Shown piece by piece: positions 7,905 through 15,716 of a DNA stretch of 64,000 nucleotides. Under the pieces are notes generated by a model, which ran no database searches, was not told the origin of the DNA, and saw only the letters and a program-made list of their open reading frames with translations. The stretch comes from Streptomyces flaveus (GTDB taxonomy: Bacteria; Actinomycetota; Actinomycetes; Streptomycetales; Streptomycetaceae), in NCBI RefSeq assembly GCF_014647675.1, contig NZ_BMPQ01000002.1, positions 295,065 through 359,064 of the forward strand. Direction: 5' to 3'. Position numbers and translations under genes: made by a program. How positions within the stretch are numbered: the stretch's first letter is position 1; each line of letters starts with the position of its first letter.

Positions 7905-10014
7905 CCCAGGCGAAGGCCCGCAACACGGAACCGGTACGCCGCAGCAGCCCCACGGCCCGGTACCCACCGCGACCACCACCCTCCCGCCCCGCCCCCTCGG
8001 CTTCACCGGCCGATCGGCGGAAATGGGCCGCCTGCTCCCCCGCCTCGAACCCGCCCCTGACGGAGCCGCCGCGCTCCCTCTCCTCATCTTCGCCGTCACC
8101 GGCATGGGCGGCATCGGCAAGACGGCACTGGCAGTGGAAGCCGCCCACCAGGCCTGCACGAAGGGCTGGTTCCCCGGCGGCACGCTCTTCGTCGACCTGC
8201 GCGGCTACGACGACGCCCCCGTCACCGCCGACCAAGCCGTCCTCGCCCTCCTCGACGCCCTCGGCGTACGCGGCCCGGATCTGCCACAGACGACGGCGCG
8301 CCAGTACGACACGTACCGCACCCTCCTCGCCGAGCGACGGGATCGGACGCTGCTGATCCTGGACAACTCCTCGGACCCGTCCCAGTTCCTCCCCCTGCTG
8401 CCCGGGACGGACCACCACCGGGTGTTGATCACCTCCCGAGACCGCCCGGACGCCCTCCCCGTACGCCTCATCGACCTCGAAACGCTCGCTCCGGACGACT
8501 CCGCCGCCCTCGTGACCCGTGCCCTCCACGACGCCGACGAACGCGACGACCGCCCGTCCCGGGAACAGGACGCCCTCCGCGAACTGACCTCCCTCTGCGG
8601 CCACTTGCCCCTCGCCCTCCAGATCGCCGCCGCCATGCTGCGCCGGCGCCGCCACCGCGACATCGCCTCGCTGGTGACCGAGATCAAGAAGGCCGCCGAC
8701 CCCACCGCCGTACTCGACACCGGCAGTCGCGGCACCGACCTGTACGGCCGTTCGCTCGTGCTCCGCCCGGTCCTGGAGACCTCGTACCGCCGTCTCCCAC
8801 CCGGCCAGGCCCGACTGCTGCGCCTGCTCGCCCTCGCCCCCGGTACGGAGACAGGCGCGGAGGCCGTGGCCGCCTTGGCCGACCTCGACATGGGGGCCGC
8901 CCTGGGCCTGCTGGAGGACCTGGCCGCCACCCATCTGGTCACGCCGGTTCCGGGCGGCGAGGGGCCAGCTTCCAGTGTGCGGTGGCGGTTGCATGACCTG
9001 GTGCGGGCGTTCGGGGTGGGTGTGGTGGCAGGGGACGCGGAATTGGTGGCGGAGGGGGAAGCGGCACGGGAGCGGGTGCTGGAGTTCTACCGCCGGTGGG
9101 CGAAGGCCGCCGATGACCGGCTGCGGTGGCTGCCCGGGAAGGCGAAGCCGGAGCGGTTCACCGACCGGGCGCAGGCGCTGGAGTGGCTGGACGGAGAGCG
9201 GGCTGGCTTGGTGGCGGCGGTGCAGTGGGCGGGGGAGGAGCGGTACGCGGACACGGCGGTGCGGCTGGCCGAATGCCTGGCGGAATACCTGTCCTGGCGG
9301 CGGTCCTTCGACGACTGGATCACCGTCGGCCGGGCCGCCCGGGAGGCCGCCCACCGCTCCGAGAACCGCCTCGGCGAGGCCATCGGGTGGACTAATCTCG
9401 GCGCCGCCCTGCGGCAGGCGGGCCGGGCGGAGGAGGCGGTCGACGCCCACACCCGCGCCCGCGACCTGTTCCAGGCCGCCGGGGACCACCACCGCGAGGG
9501 CAGCGCGTGGAACAACCTCGGCCTTGCCCTGCGGCAGGTGGGCCGGGCGGAGGAGGCGGTCGACGCCCACACCCGCGCCCGCGACCTGTTCCAGGCCGCC
9601 GGGGACCGCCTCCGCGAGGGCATGGCATGGGGCAACCTCGGCCTTGCCCTGCTGCAGGCGGGCCGGGCGGAGGAGGCGGTCGACGCCCACACCCGCGCCC
9701 GCGACCTGTTCCAGGCGGTCGGGGACCGCCACCGCGAGGGCGCCGCGTGGAACAACCTCGGCGCCGCGCTGCGGGGGGCGGGCCGGGTGGGGGAGGCGGT
9801 CGAGGCGTGCGGCAAGGCTCTGGAGATCTGCCGGGAGTTCGAGGACTGGTACGGGGTGGGCGAGACTCTCCGCAACCTGGCCCTCGCGCACCAGGTTGCC
9901 CACCGTCCCGCCGACGCCCGCGCCTGCTACCTCCAGGCCGCCGACGCCTTCACCCGCGCCAACGCCCCCGACGAAGCCGCCCAAGCCCACACCTGGGCCG
10001 AAGAACAGGAATAG
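7756..10014 (+). CDS. NB-ARC/TPR STAND protein, probably +1-shifted continuation of the phosphorylase
   Basis: Second STAND NTPase. Walker A GMGGIGKT is encoded from 8101, Walker B TLLILDN near 8347, then GHLPLAL and five 40-residue TPR units to the end. The frame is open from 7609, but its only ATG/GTG start before the NB-ARC fold is GTG 7756, with a poor ribosome site and deep inside the phosphorylase gene. The first about 60 residues are an out-of-frame reading of phosphorylase codons. Similarity to the left paralogue starts only at QQPHGPVPTATTTLPPRP. It may be made by frameshift, by reinitiation, or be the result of a one-base indel splitting a PNP-NB-ARC-TPR fusion. Confidence 0.75.
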   Translation: MTPTPGRALFAAPRTPPRTAETTSTSGEAPFTAPSPPSRSANDRTATDSSPGEGPQHGTGTPQQPHGPVPTATTTLPPRPLGFTGRSAEMGRLLPRLEPAPDGAAALPLLIFAVTGMGGIGKTALAVEAAHQACTKGWFPGGTLFVDLRGYDDAPVTADQAVLALLDALGVRGPDLPQTTARQYDTYRTLLAERRDRTLLILDNSSDPSQFLPLLPGTDHHRVLITSRDRPDALPVRLIDLETLAPDDSAALVTRALHDADERDDRPSREQDALRELTSLCGHLPLALQIAAAMLRRRRHRDIASLVTEIKKAADPTAVLDTGSRGTDLYGRSLVLRPVLETSYRRLPPGQARLLRLLALAPGTETGAEAVAALADLDMGAALGLLEDLAATHLVTPVPGGEGPASSVRWRLHDLVRAFGVGVVAGDAELVAEGEAARERVLEFYRRWAKAADDRLRWLPGKAKPERFTDRAQALEWLDGERAGLVAAVQWAGEERYADTAVRLAECLAEYLSWRRSFDDWITVGRAAREAAHRSENRLGEAIGWTNLGAALRQAGRAEEAVDAHTRARDLFQAAGDHHREGSAWNNLGLALRQVGRAEEAVDAHTRARDLFQAAGDRLREGMAWGNLGLALLQAGRAEEAVDAHTRARDLFQAVGDRHREGAAWNNLGAALRGAGRVGEAVEACGKALEICREFEDWYGVGETLRNLALAHQVAHRPADARACYLQAADAFTRANAPDEAAQAHTWAEEQE
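9060..9870 (+). repeat. TPR-coding part of right STAND gene, 120-bp units
   Basis: Three consecutive 120-base units starting at 9421, 9541 and 9661 are almost identical in DNA, with a fourth diverged unit from 9781. The block is the inverted partner of 4950-5760. Such near-identity suggests recent gene conversion or unit duplication. Confidence 0.8.
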
Positions 10015-10029
10015 CGCCCGGTTCGCATC

Positions 10030-10542
10030 TCACCCCACCTCACCCCCCACCCCCGCATAACCCCGAGCCCCCCGCCAAGGCAAAACCGCCCACATCCGAG
10101 TCCCACCCCCAGGCTCCCAAGCCTCCCCGAACCCCCACTCCCCCTCACAAGCCCGCACCACGCACCCCAACACCCGCAACGCCGCCCTCCGCCGCGCATC
10201 ACAAGCCGCCGCCAGCCGAGGATGCGTATGCCGTGGATGCCCGTCGTAGAAGACCACCCGCAACGCCTCCTCCCGACAACGCAGCGACAGATACACCTCG
10301 GCCCCCGACGTGAACCGGCAAGCACACGCAGCCAGTTCACCCACCACCTGCACCGCCGCATCCGTCACGTCCTCCAACCGATGCAACTGGAGGACCGCCC
10401 TGGTCGTCGCCCGAGCGATGCGAGGGCTGGTCAGATCGGCGGGAAGCGTGAGGCTGTACGCGAGGGTGTCGGGCGACGGTGACGGGGTTGCCACCGACAC
10501 GTCGTTGAGGACGGAGCAGACGGAGACGGCTGTCGCGGACAT
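10030..10542 (-). CDS. HATPase-like (anti-sigma-type) protein with degenerate N-box
   Basis: 170 residues from the ATG at 10542, which follows AAGGGAG; an open frame extends further upstream but lacks a ribosome site and looks non-coding. The fold matches the RsbW/SpoIIAB-like ATP-binding proteins common in Streptomyces: VVGELAACACRF at 67-77 sits at the N-box and GGGTRMWAVLP at the lid end. The N-box Asn that coordinates Mg-ATP (usually ELVTNAVRH) is replaced, so ATP binding is doubtful. Divergent neighbours are an XRE/DUF5753 regulator and a DUF397-like protein, the classic WhiJ/BldB-type trio. Confidence 0.7.
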   Translation of the reverse strand: MSATAVSVCSVLNDVSVATPSPSPDTLAYSLTLPADLTSPRIARATTRAVLQLHRLEDVTDAAVQVVGELAACACRFTSGAEVYLSLRCREEALRVVFYDGHPRHTHPRLAAACDARRRAALRVLGCVVRACEGEWGFGEAWEPGGGTRMWAVLPWRGARGYAGVGGEVG

Positions 10543-10824
10543 ACGGAACTCCCTTGAGAACTCGGTGAATTGACGGACCTTGACGTCTCGACCCGACCGG
10601 TGGCATGCCTCCCTGACGCAAGCCCACCCCTCCCAGGGAAGGAGAACCTGGGCAGGCTCGCGCGATGCGCTTCCGACTACGTCGGGCCGTAAGCGACTCG
10701 TCACCGACTGTAGAGAGATCTGGTGGCTCCTTGCCACCCAATCGCCGACATTGCCACTAACGTGGTGGACCAACCAGGCACGGAAGCGGCAGACTTACGC
10801 CGCAACCGCTGAAGGAAGAGACTC

Positions 10825-11676
10825 ATGCCGCCGAGGTCAACCCCCACGGAACGTCAGAAGCGACTGGGCGCGGAGCTGCGCAAGATGCGCCTCGCAGCAG
10901 ACGTGACCACGGAGTACGCCGCCGGACTACTAGGCCTCGACAGGGCAAAGATCTCCAACATTGAGGCCGGGGTCCGGACCATCACGGCGGACCGCCTCAG
11001 GACCCTCGCCTGCAACTACGCGTGCCACGACAAGGCCTACGTCGACGCACTGGTCGACATGGCCGGCGACCGTACACGCGGCTGGTGGGACGCGTACCGG
11101 GGACAACTGTCCGCAGGCCTCCTCGACATCGCAGAACTGGAGTGGCACGCCAAGAGCGTCCGCGCAGGTCTGGCCATGCACATGCCGGGCCTGCTCCAGA
11201 CCGACAGCTACGCCCGCACGCTCTTCGGCGCGGCACTCCCACCCTTGTCACCGGCAGAGGTCGAGCTGCGTGTGGCCCTTCGCTTGCAACGCCAGCAGGT
11301 GCTGTACCGCAACGAGCCGATCACGTACGTGGGCTACGTACACGAGGCCGCCCTGCGCGTCGAGTTCGGCGGGGCCAAAGTGATGCGCGGGCAACTGGAT
11401 CACCTCTGCGACGTGTCCGAGCGTGACAACATCGACGTACGCGTGATCCCCTTCAAGGCCGGAGCCTTCCCCGGCGCAGGCCAAGCGGTGATCTACGCCG
11501 AAGGACCCGTCCCACAGCTCGACACAGTGGAACTCGACTCCGCACACGGCCCCGAGTTCACGCACGGCCAGTCCCAACTCGACAAGTACCGAGCCCACTT
11601 GGACTGGATGGAGACTGCGTCACTCTCGCCCAGTGCGTCACGTGACTTCATCCGCGACATCGCCCGTCAATTCTGA
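10825..11676 (+). CDS. XRE-family regulator with DUF5753 (WhiJ-like)
   Basis: 283 residues. The N-terminal helix-turn-helix (about 8-65: LGAELRKMRLAADVTTEYAAGLLG, then RAKISNIEAGVR) is followed by the DUF5753 sensor domain (about 95-275; WHAKSVRAGLAMHMPGLLQT and VIPFKAGAFPG are characteristic). In Streptomyces these repressors partner with small DUF397 proteins and with ATP-binding proteins to control development or antibiotic genes. All three are here. The stop is followed after 8 bases by the DUF397 gene, so the two form an operon. GGAAGAG lies before the ATG. Confidence 0.92.
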   Translation: MPPRSTPTERQKRLGAELRKMRLAADVTTEYAAGLLGLDRAKISNIEAGVRTITADRLRTLACNYACHDKAYVDALVDMAGDRTRGWWDAYRGQLSAGLLDIAELEWHAKSVRAGLAMHMPGLLQTDSYARTLFGAALPPLSPAEVELRVALRLQRQQVLYRNEPITYVGYVHEAALRVEFGGAKVMRGQLDHLCDVSERDNIDVRVIPFKAGAFPGAGQAVIYAEGPVPQLDTVELDSAHGPEFTHGQSQLDKYRAHLDWMETASLSPSASRDFIRDIARQF

Positions 11677-11684
11677 GGAGCACC

Positions 11685-11876
11685 ATGCCCGAGATCACGT
11701 GGGAAGAGCCCTTCTGCGCCGAAGGCGCCAACTGCTTCCGCATAGGCACCGACCCTCAAGGCAACGCCTACATAGCCCTGGCCGGCCAAGAAGACCACTA
11801 CCTCACCGACACCCGCGAAGCCCTCCGCACCCTCATCCTCGACATCAAGGCAGGAAAGGCCGACCACCTACTGTGA
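11685..11876 (+). CDS. DUF397-like small partner protein
   Basis: 63 residues: an N-terminal WEEPFC..GANCFRIG segment, a YIALAGQEDHYLTDT middle and a C-terminal helix ending in KADHLL. Layout (Trp near residue 6, Cys pair, then a C-terminal amphipathic helix) fits DUF397/BldB-like partners, though more diverged than usual. Its ribosome site GAGGAGC overlaps the stop of the upstream XRE gene, indicating coupled translation. It probably binds the XRE protein and modulates DNA binding. Confidence 0.7.
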   Translation: MPEITWEEPFCAEGANCFRIGTDPQGNAYIALAGQEDHYLTDTREALRTLILDIKAGKADHLL

Positions 11877-12008
11877 GCAGGGTCGGGGCCGGCGCGGTGG
11901 CTTGCACCCCGTTTCCAGGCCCTGACCCTGCTCAACTCAGAGAGTGCACTCATCGAGGCGGTGTTGATCCGGAAGCGCCGGAACCAGACTCCGCATCAGG
12001 CGTACGGA

Positions 12009-12815
12009 TCAGCCGAGCTTGGCCGCCTGCGCGTCAATGACGGCGGTCGGCAGCTCGAACGCCTCGCCTCGGGTGATCGCCGCGATGTTGAAGGACGAGA
12101 ACCCCGCGAGCGTGGTGCCCTGCCGGAAGACGACGACCTTGGTCTCGGCGGCGGCGTCCTGCTTCGTCCCCACGGTCCAGGCGACGGCGTCCTCGCCGGC
12201 GGAGAGCTTTTCCTCGCTGACCTTGGTGACCTGCTGCTTCTCCCCGTCGATCGTCATGGCGAAGCCCCCGGCGCACTTCTTGCCGGCCTCCCGCAGTGTG
12301 GCGAGGGTCTGCTCGGCGCCGTCGGCGTCGTAGGACCAGAGGGAGGTCATCGTCTTGGTGATGTCGAGCGAGTCGATCATCGCCTCCTCGGCCTCCTTCT
12401 CCGTCATGTCCGCGAGCTCCTCCGTCGAGGGCATGTCCTTCTTGGCCGCCTCGGGCTCCTGGACGACGAGCCGCTGGGCGCTCGCCGCCGGCTCGCCCGC
12501 AGGCAGGGCGGACAGCACCTGAGCGACGGGCTTGCACTCGGCCTTTTCGACGGAGGAGAGGGCGTCGGGTTCGAAGACGTCGTCCTTCCCCGGCTCCGTG
12601 ATCTCGTGGCCCTCGACGTCGCCCTTGGCGACCACGAGCTTCTCCAGCTCGTCGGCGGCGAGCGCCTTCGCCACCGGCTTCTCGGACTTGGCGCCGCCCT
12701 TCGTCACCTCCTTGTCCTCACCGCCCTGCTCGCTGCCACCGCAGGCGGTGACCAGAATCGCGAAGGAGACCGCGGAAGCGGTCAGGACGGTACGACGTAT
12801 GGCAGTGGCTCGCAT
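12009..12815 (-). CDS. Secreted lipoprotein, function unknown
   Basis: 268 residues from ATG 12815, preceded by CAGGAG; the longer open frame is non-coding. A signal peptide ends with the lipobox VTAC, followed by a Gly/Ser/Lys/Glu-rich linker. The rest is a mixed alpha/beta domain with two Cys (ECKPV and KKCAGGF) that could form a disulfide. It resembles the Streptomyces lipoproteins with a weak LpqN/PknH-sensor-like layout, but I do not recognise the family. Its promoter side abuts a truncated PIN gene. Confidence 0.8.
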   Translation of the reverse strand: MRATAIRRTVLTASAVSFAILVTACGGSEQGGEDKEVTKGGAKSEKPVAKALAADELEKLVVAKGDVEGHEITEPGKDDVFEPDALSSVEKAECKPVAQVLSALPAGEPAASAQRLVVQEPEAAKKDMPSTEELADMTEKEAEEAMIDSLDITKTMTSLWSYDADGAEQTLATLREAGKKCAGGFAMTIDGEKQQVTKVSEEKLSAGEDAVAWTVGTKQDAAAETKVVVFRQGTTLAGFSSFNIAAITRGEAFELPTAVIDAQAAKLG

Positions 12816-12943
12816 TACGCATCTCCTGATCAACGCCCTGCGCCCGGATGCGGCGCAGAGTTCACGCGAGCAAGACCCGCGTGGCCGGGCCAGGGTTGTA
12901 CTCAGGGGTCCTGCCATCAGTGGTTCGTCGTCGGGATGCGCAT

Positions 12944-13288
12944 GGGCTGTCCCTGCACGTCGACGGTGACGAGGAAATGCGAGCACGGATCAAGGTCGCC
13001 GAGCAGAACGGGCGACGGGTCGCCTTGTCCGCCTTGACCCCACTCGAAGTCCGGCGCACGGGGCAGGCGGGCAAACGCCTGACGTTCCTGCTCTCCCGGT
13101 TCGATGTGCGGCCGGTCGACGACACGGTCATCCACACCGCGGGCCGCCTCCTGGATGCGACCGGTCTGGACGGGCACGAATGCCTCGTGGACGCGATCGT
13201 CGTCGCCACCGCCGCCCTCTGCCTGCCACCGGTCCGCCTGGTGACCTCCGACAACTCGCACATACCCAAGCTGTGCACCGCGGCTCTG
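12944..13288 (+). pseudogene. PIN-domain ribonuclease fragment (VapC-like), N-terminus missing
   Basis: The frame reads as the body of a PIN toxin: [43 protein letters not shown] and [12 protein letters not shown], the last two carrying conserved acidic residues of the nuclease site. The first strand with the essential first Asp is absent, and no antitoxin is adjacent. Upstream sequence belongs to the divergent lipoprotein promoter; downstream sequence is a transposase remnant. It is a decayed toxin. Confidence 0.6.
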
Positions 13289-13299
13289 GATCTTCCGGG

Positions 13300-13485
13300 G
13301 CAGCCCGCCGTCACCGCGAGAAAGGCGTGCGCAAGCATGGCCAGGGTGATGTGCCGCGTCCAGCCGACGTGACGGCGGACCTCGTACTGATCCAGGCCGC
13401 ACTCGTTCTTCGCAGCCTGAAAGCACTCCTCGATCGCCCACCGGCGCCCGGCAGTACCGGGTTCTCCAGGGGCAGCACGGTGGAG
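13300..13485 (-). pseudogene. IS701/IS4-type transposase C-terminal fragment
   Basis: The reverse strand encodes [27 protein letters not shown] and then [19 protein letters not shown] (in pieces), the signature end of the transposases abundant in Streptomyces, including the catalytic Glu (EECFQ) of the DDE triad. Only about 60 codons remain. Neither terminal repeats nor the rest of the gene are visible. The fragment lies exactly between the PIN remnant and the NTF2-like remnant. Confidence 0.65.
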
Positions 13486-13524
13486 GTCAGTGCCAGGTCG
13501 CCGACGACGCGGCGTGCCGTTGGG

Positions 13525-13707
13525 ATGTGAGGGCATCTTCGGGGTGCCGGCCAGCATCGCCTCGTAGGCTTTGCGCAGTCCGCTGCAGCCGGTGCTGGCC
13601 GAACCCTGGAAGTACAGGGCCCCGATGCGGTCGTACAGCGCGAGCACGCCGTCGGTGTCCCCGGCCTCGGCGCGCTCGAGCCACAGTCGGCCCAGATCCT
13701 CGGGCTT
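13525..13707 (-). pseudogene. SnoaL/NTF2-like protein fragment
   Basis: Reverse-strand residues [24 protein letters not shown], read in pieces, and [15 protein letters not shown] match the first half of a SnoaL-like NTF2 fold. The expected C-terminal sheet is missing because the transposase remnant begins about 40 bases on. It lies just downstream of an intact NTF2-like gene and may be a broken paralogue. Confidence 0.5.
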
Positions 13708-13745
13708 GTGCGCCTTTCGCGACCGTGGTCGGTGACCGCCGGCTT

Positions 13746-14144
13746 CTAGGCCTGCGCCGGGTTCTGGGAGAACATGTACTTGTGGATGCGCCACCCGTCC
13801 GGGGTGCGACGCAGCACGAACAGCTCGCGGAAGTAGGCCTGGGTGCGAGTTCCGTCGGCCACGGCAATCACCGTGACGGGCTGCTCGGATCGGACGATCG
13901 CGATCTCGTCGTAGACCTCGGTCGAGACCACCTCCACGTTGACCTCCATCCCGATGGCGGCGAAGGTGCTGGCGTAGAAGGAGTCAACGGCGTCGCGGCC
14001 GCGCAGGCTGGGCAAGTTCTCGGGGATGATCTCGGCCTCGTCGGCGTAGAGCCGCAAGATCGTGTCAGTGTCCTTGATCTGCAGCGCTTGCATGTACGCC
14101 TCGACTACGCCGACCGCGTCGGCGGTGCTGTCGTTGTTCGTCAC
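13746..14144 (-). CDS. SnoaL/NTF2-like small protein
   Basis: 132 residues with the cone-shaped NTF2 fold signature: [26 protein letters not shown] at the start, [15 protein letters not shown] in the middle, and a C-terminal strand ending [20 protein letters not shown]. The GTG at 14144 is preceded by GAGGAGC. Such proteins bind small ligands or act as light hydrolases/isomerases; no catalytic residue can be asserted. It follows the oxidoreductase gene on the same strand by 80 bases. Confidence 0.8.
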   Translation of the reverse strand: MTNNDSTADAVGVVEAYMQALQIKDTDTILRLYADEAEIIPENLPSLRGRDAVDSFYASTFAAIGMEVNVEVVSTEVYDEIAIVRSEQPVTVIAVADGTRTQAYFRELFVLRRTPDGWRIHKYMFSQNPAQA

Positions 14145-14224
14145 GTGGTGCTCCTCTGATATTCGTTGGCAACCAACACAACACGTGCCGGTGACGTGCC
14201 AACTTTTCCGTTTCTGTGAGCCGG

Positions 14225-14848
14225 TCAGTACGCGACGTGGACGAGGCGGCGGGTGAGCTCGCCCCGCTGCAACTCGTCGACGAGAGCGACGGCGTAGTCC
14301 TCGGCGCTGATGTGGCTGTTGCCCTCGCCGTCGCTGAGCAGTTGGTGATCGCCTATCCGGTACGCGCCCGTGCGCTCGCCCGGCTCGACCATCGCGGGCG
14401 GGGAGAGGTAGGTCCATTCCAGGTCGTCGGCGTTGTCCCGGACAAGTTCGAACAGCGCCACCTGCGCGCGAACCGGCGGCAGGAAGTCCTCGGGGAACCC
14501 GGGGGTGTCGACGACCCGTACACCGGGGGAGACCTCCAGGATGCCCGCGCCGCCCACCACCACCAGGCGACGCACCCCGGCCCTGCGTACGCCGTCCAGT
14601 ACGCCGCGCCCCACCTCCAGCAGCGACTCGGAGGCCTCGATGCCGTCTCGTGGCGGTGACACCGCCAGGACCACCGCGTCGTGGCCGGCCGCCAGGCGTG
14701 CGACGGTGTCGGCGTCGCTCGCGTCCGCCGCGAGGGTGCCGTCCTTCCCGCTGCGCGTGGCACGGGTCACCTCGTGGCCCCGCTCGCCCGCCTCGGCAGC
14801 GATCCGGCTGCCGATCATCCCGGTGGCTCCGAACAGCAAGATGCGCAT
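14225..14848 (-). CDS. NAD(P)-binding oxidoreductase, YwnB/NmrA-like
   Basis: 207 residues, atypical short-chain dehydrogenase with the dinucleotide motif GATGMIGSRI at the N-terminus, LRDGI-type middle and VRRLVVVGGAG, SPPAMVEPGERTGAYR toward the C-terminus. Proteins of this set act as flavin or quinone reductases or redox sensors. It is divergently transcribed from an HxlR regulator that has two palindromes in the shared control region, so it is the likely regulated target. Confidence 0.85.
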   Translation of the reverse strand: MRILLFGATGMIGSRIAAEAGERGHEVTRATRSGKDGTLAADASDADTVARLAAGHDAVVLAVSPPRDGIEASESLLEVGRGVLDGVRRAGVRRLVVVGGAGILEVSPGVRVVDTPGFPEDFLPPVRAQVALFELVRDNADDLEWTYLSPPAMVEPGERTGAYRIGDHQLLSDGEGNSHISAEDYAVALVDELQRGELTRRLVHVAY

Positions 14849-14903
14849 CCCATGACCTCCTTGTAGTCATCGCGTGTGCCGCGCACACGCCGTCACCGAG
14901 ACG

Positions 14904-14945
14904 GTATCAATGGGATACTGGTTACTTCAAAGATACTGAAGTACC
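14904..14945. promoter_or_regulatory. Two palindromes in the HxlR-oxidoreductase control region
   Basis: GTATC-N5-GATAC lies at 14904-14918. GGTTACTTCA (14920-14929) and TGAAGTACC (14937-14945) form a second inverted repeat containing TACT..AGTA, the half-site pattern known for HxlR/YodB regulators. The second ends 8 bases before the HxlR start codon. Autoregulation and control of the divergent gene are inferred. Confidence 0.5.
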
Positions 14946-14953
14946 CTTCGGAT

Positions 14954-15337
14954 ATGGTGAAAGAAGCTGCCGACGACTCCGAGATCTGCTGCCCGTCCCG
15001 GCTGGTGCTCGACCGCATCGGTGACAAATGGTCGGTGCTGATCGTGCTGAACCTGGGCGACGGCCCCAAGCGGTTCAGCGAACTGCGGGAGCTGCTTCAT
15101 CACGTGACGCCCAAGGTCCTCACCTACACACTGCGGGGGATGGAACGCGACGGCCTGCTCACCCGCACGGTCTTCGCCGAGGTCCCGCCCCGCGTGGAGT
15201 ACGAACTGACCCCGCTGGGCCACTCCCTGCGGCCCGTCGTGGAGCCGATCAGCACCTGGGCCGAGGAGCACGTGGACGAGGTCCTGTCCTTGCGCAAGGC
15301 CCACGACGCCCGCTCCGCGGACGAGTTCGCGGGCTGA
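14954..15337 (+). CDS. HxlR-family transcriptional regulator
   Basis: 127 residues from ATG 14954. Winged helix with the family signature: CCPSRLVLDRIGDKWSVLIV, FSELRELLHHVTPKVLTYTL, RGMERDGLLTR and VEYELTPLGHSL. Two adjacent cysteines (Cys12-Cys13) sit where YodB/QorR-like members sense electrophiles or oxidants. An open frame continues upstream to 14876, but it crosses the palindromes and has no ribosome site; the ATG itself also lacks one, so the message may be leaderless. Confidence 0.88.
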   Translation: MVKEAADDSEICCPSRLVLDRIGDKWSVLIVLNLGDGPKRFSELRELLHHVTPKVLTYTLRGMERDGLLTRTVFAEVPPRVEYELTPLGHSLRPVVEPISTWAEEHVDEVLSLRKAHDARSADEFAG

Positions 15338-15716
15338 TCACCGAGTAGCCCGACTGCGAGATACGGCCCGCCATGCACGAGACCATGGCTGAATGAGCGT
15401 TTGTGACAAGTCGCGTGCCTCATTGGTGACAACCAGGCTGCTTCGACCGGTCTTATTCAGCAGCTCAACCGGCTCTGCAGGTGACAACTACTGAGCTTCG
15501 GCTCACCGTCGCCCTGACATTCGCCACACGCCCCAAATACTGGTACGAGGTGACGAATAAGTGAGGTCTTTCAGCGTTGCCGCTCCAGAGTGAGGACGGC
15601 TGCTGCGATTGGCGTCATCCGATTCGGGTCGCACCGCGCTCTGCGGAAGATCCGCCGGGACTTCAGAACGGACGACTCCGCCCTTGACCGGTGCTCGTGC
15701 CCATCCATCACCTGCG
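15338..15716. other. Intergenic stretch without assignable content
   Basis: The 379 bases between the HxlR gene and the antiporter stop contain scattered short open frames in all directions, none with a recognisable domain, ribosome site or end repeat. Base composition is slightly lower in GC than the flanks. It may be decayed mobile DNA, but I see no transposase motif. Confidence 0.4.

Noticed and set aside
9391..9870. Regular 120-base repeats, considered as a CRISPR-like array
   Set aside because: Units are contiguous coding TPR modules without spacers.
11875..11933. Inverted repeat GAGCAGGGTC/GACCCTGCTC after the DUF397-like gene
   Set aside because: Arms are separated by about 39 bases and begin inside the stop codon; a weak terminator is possible but not convincing enough to list.
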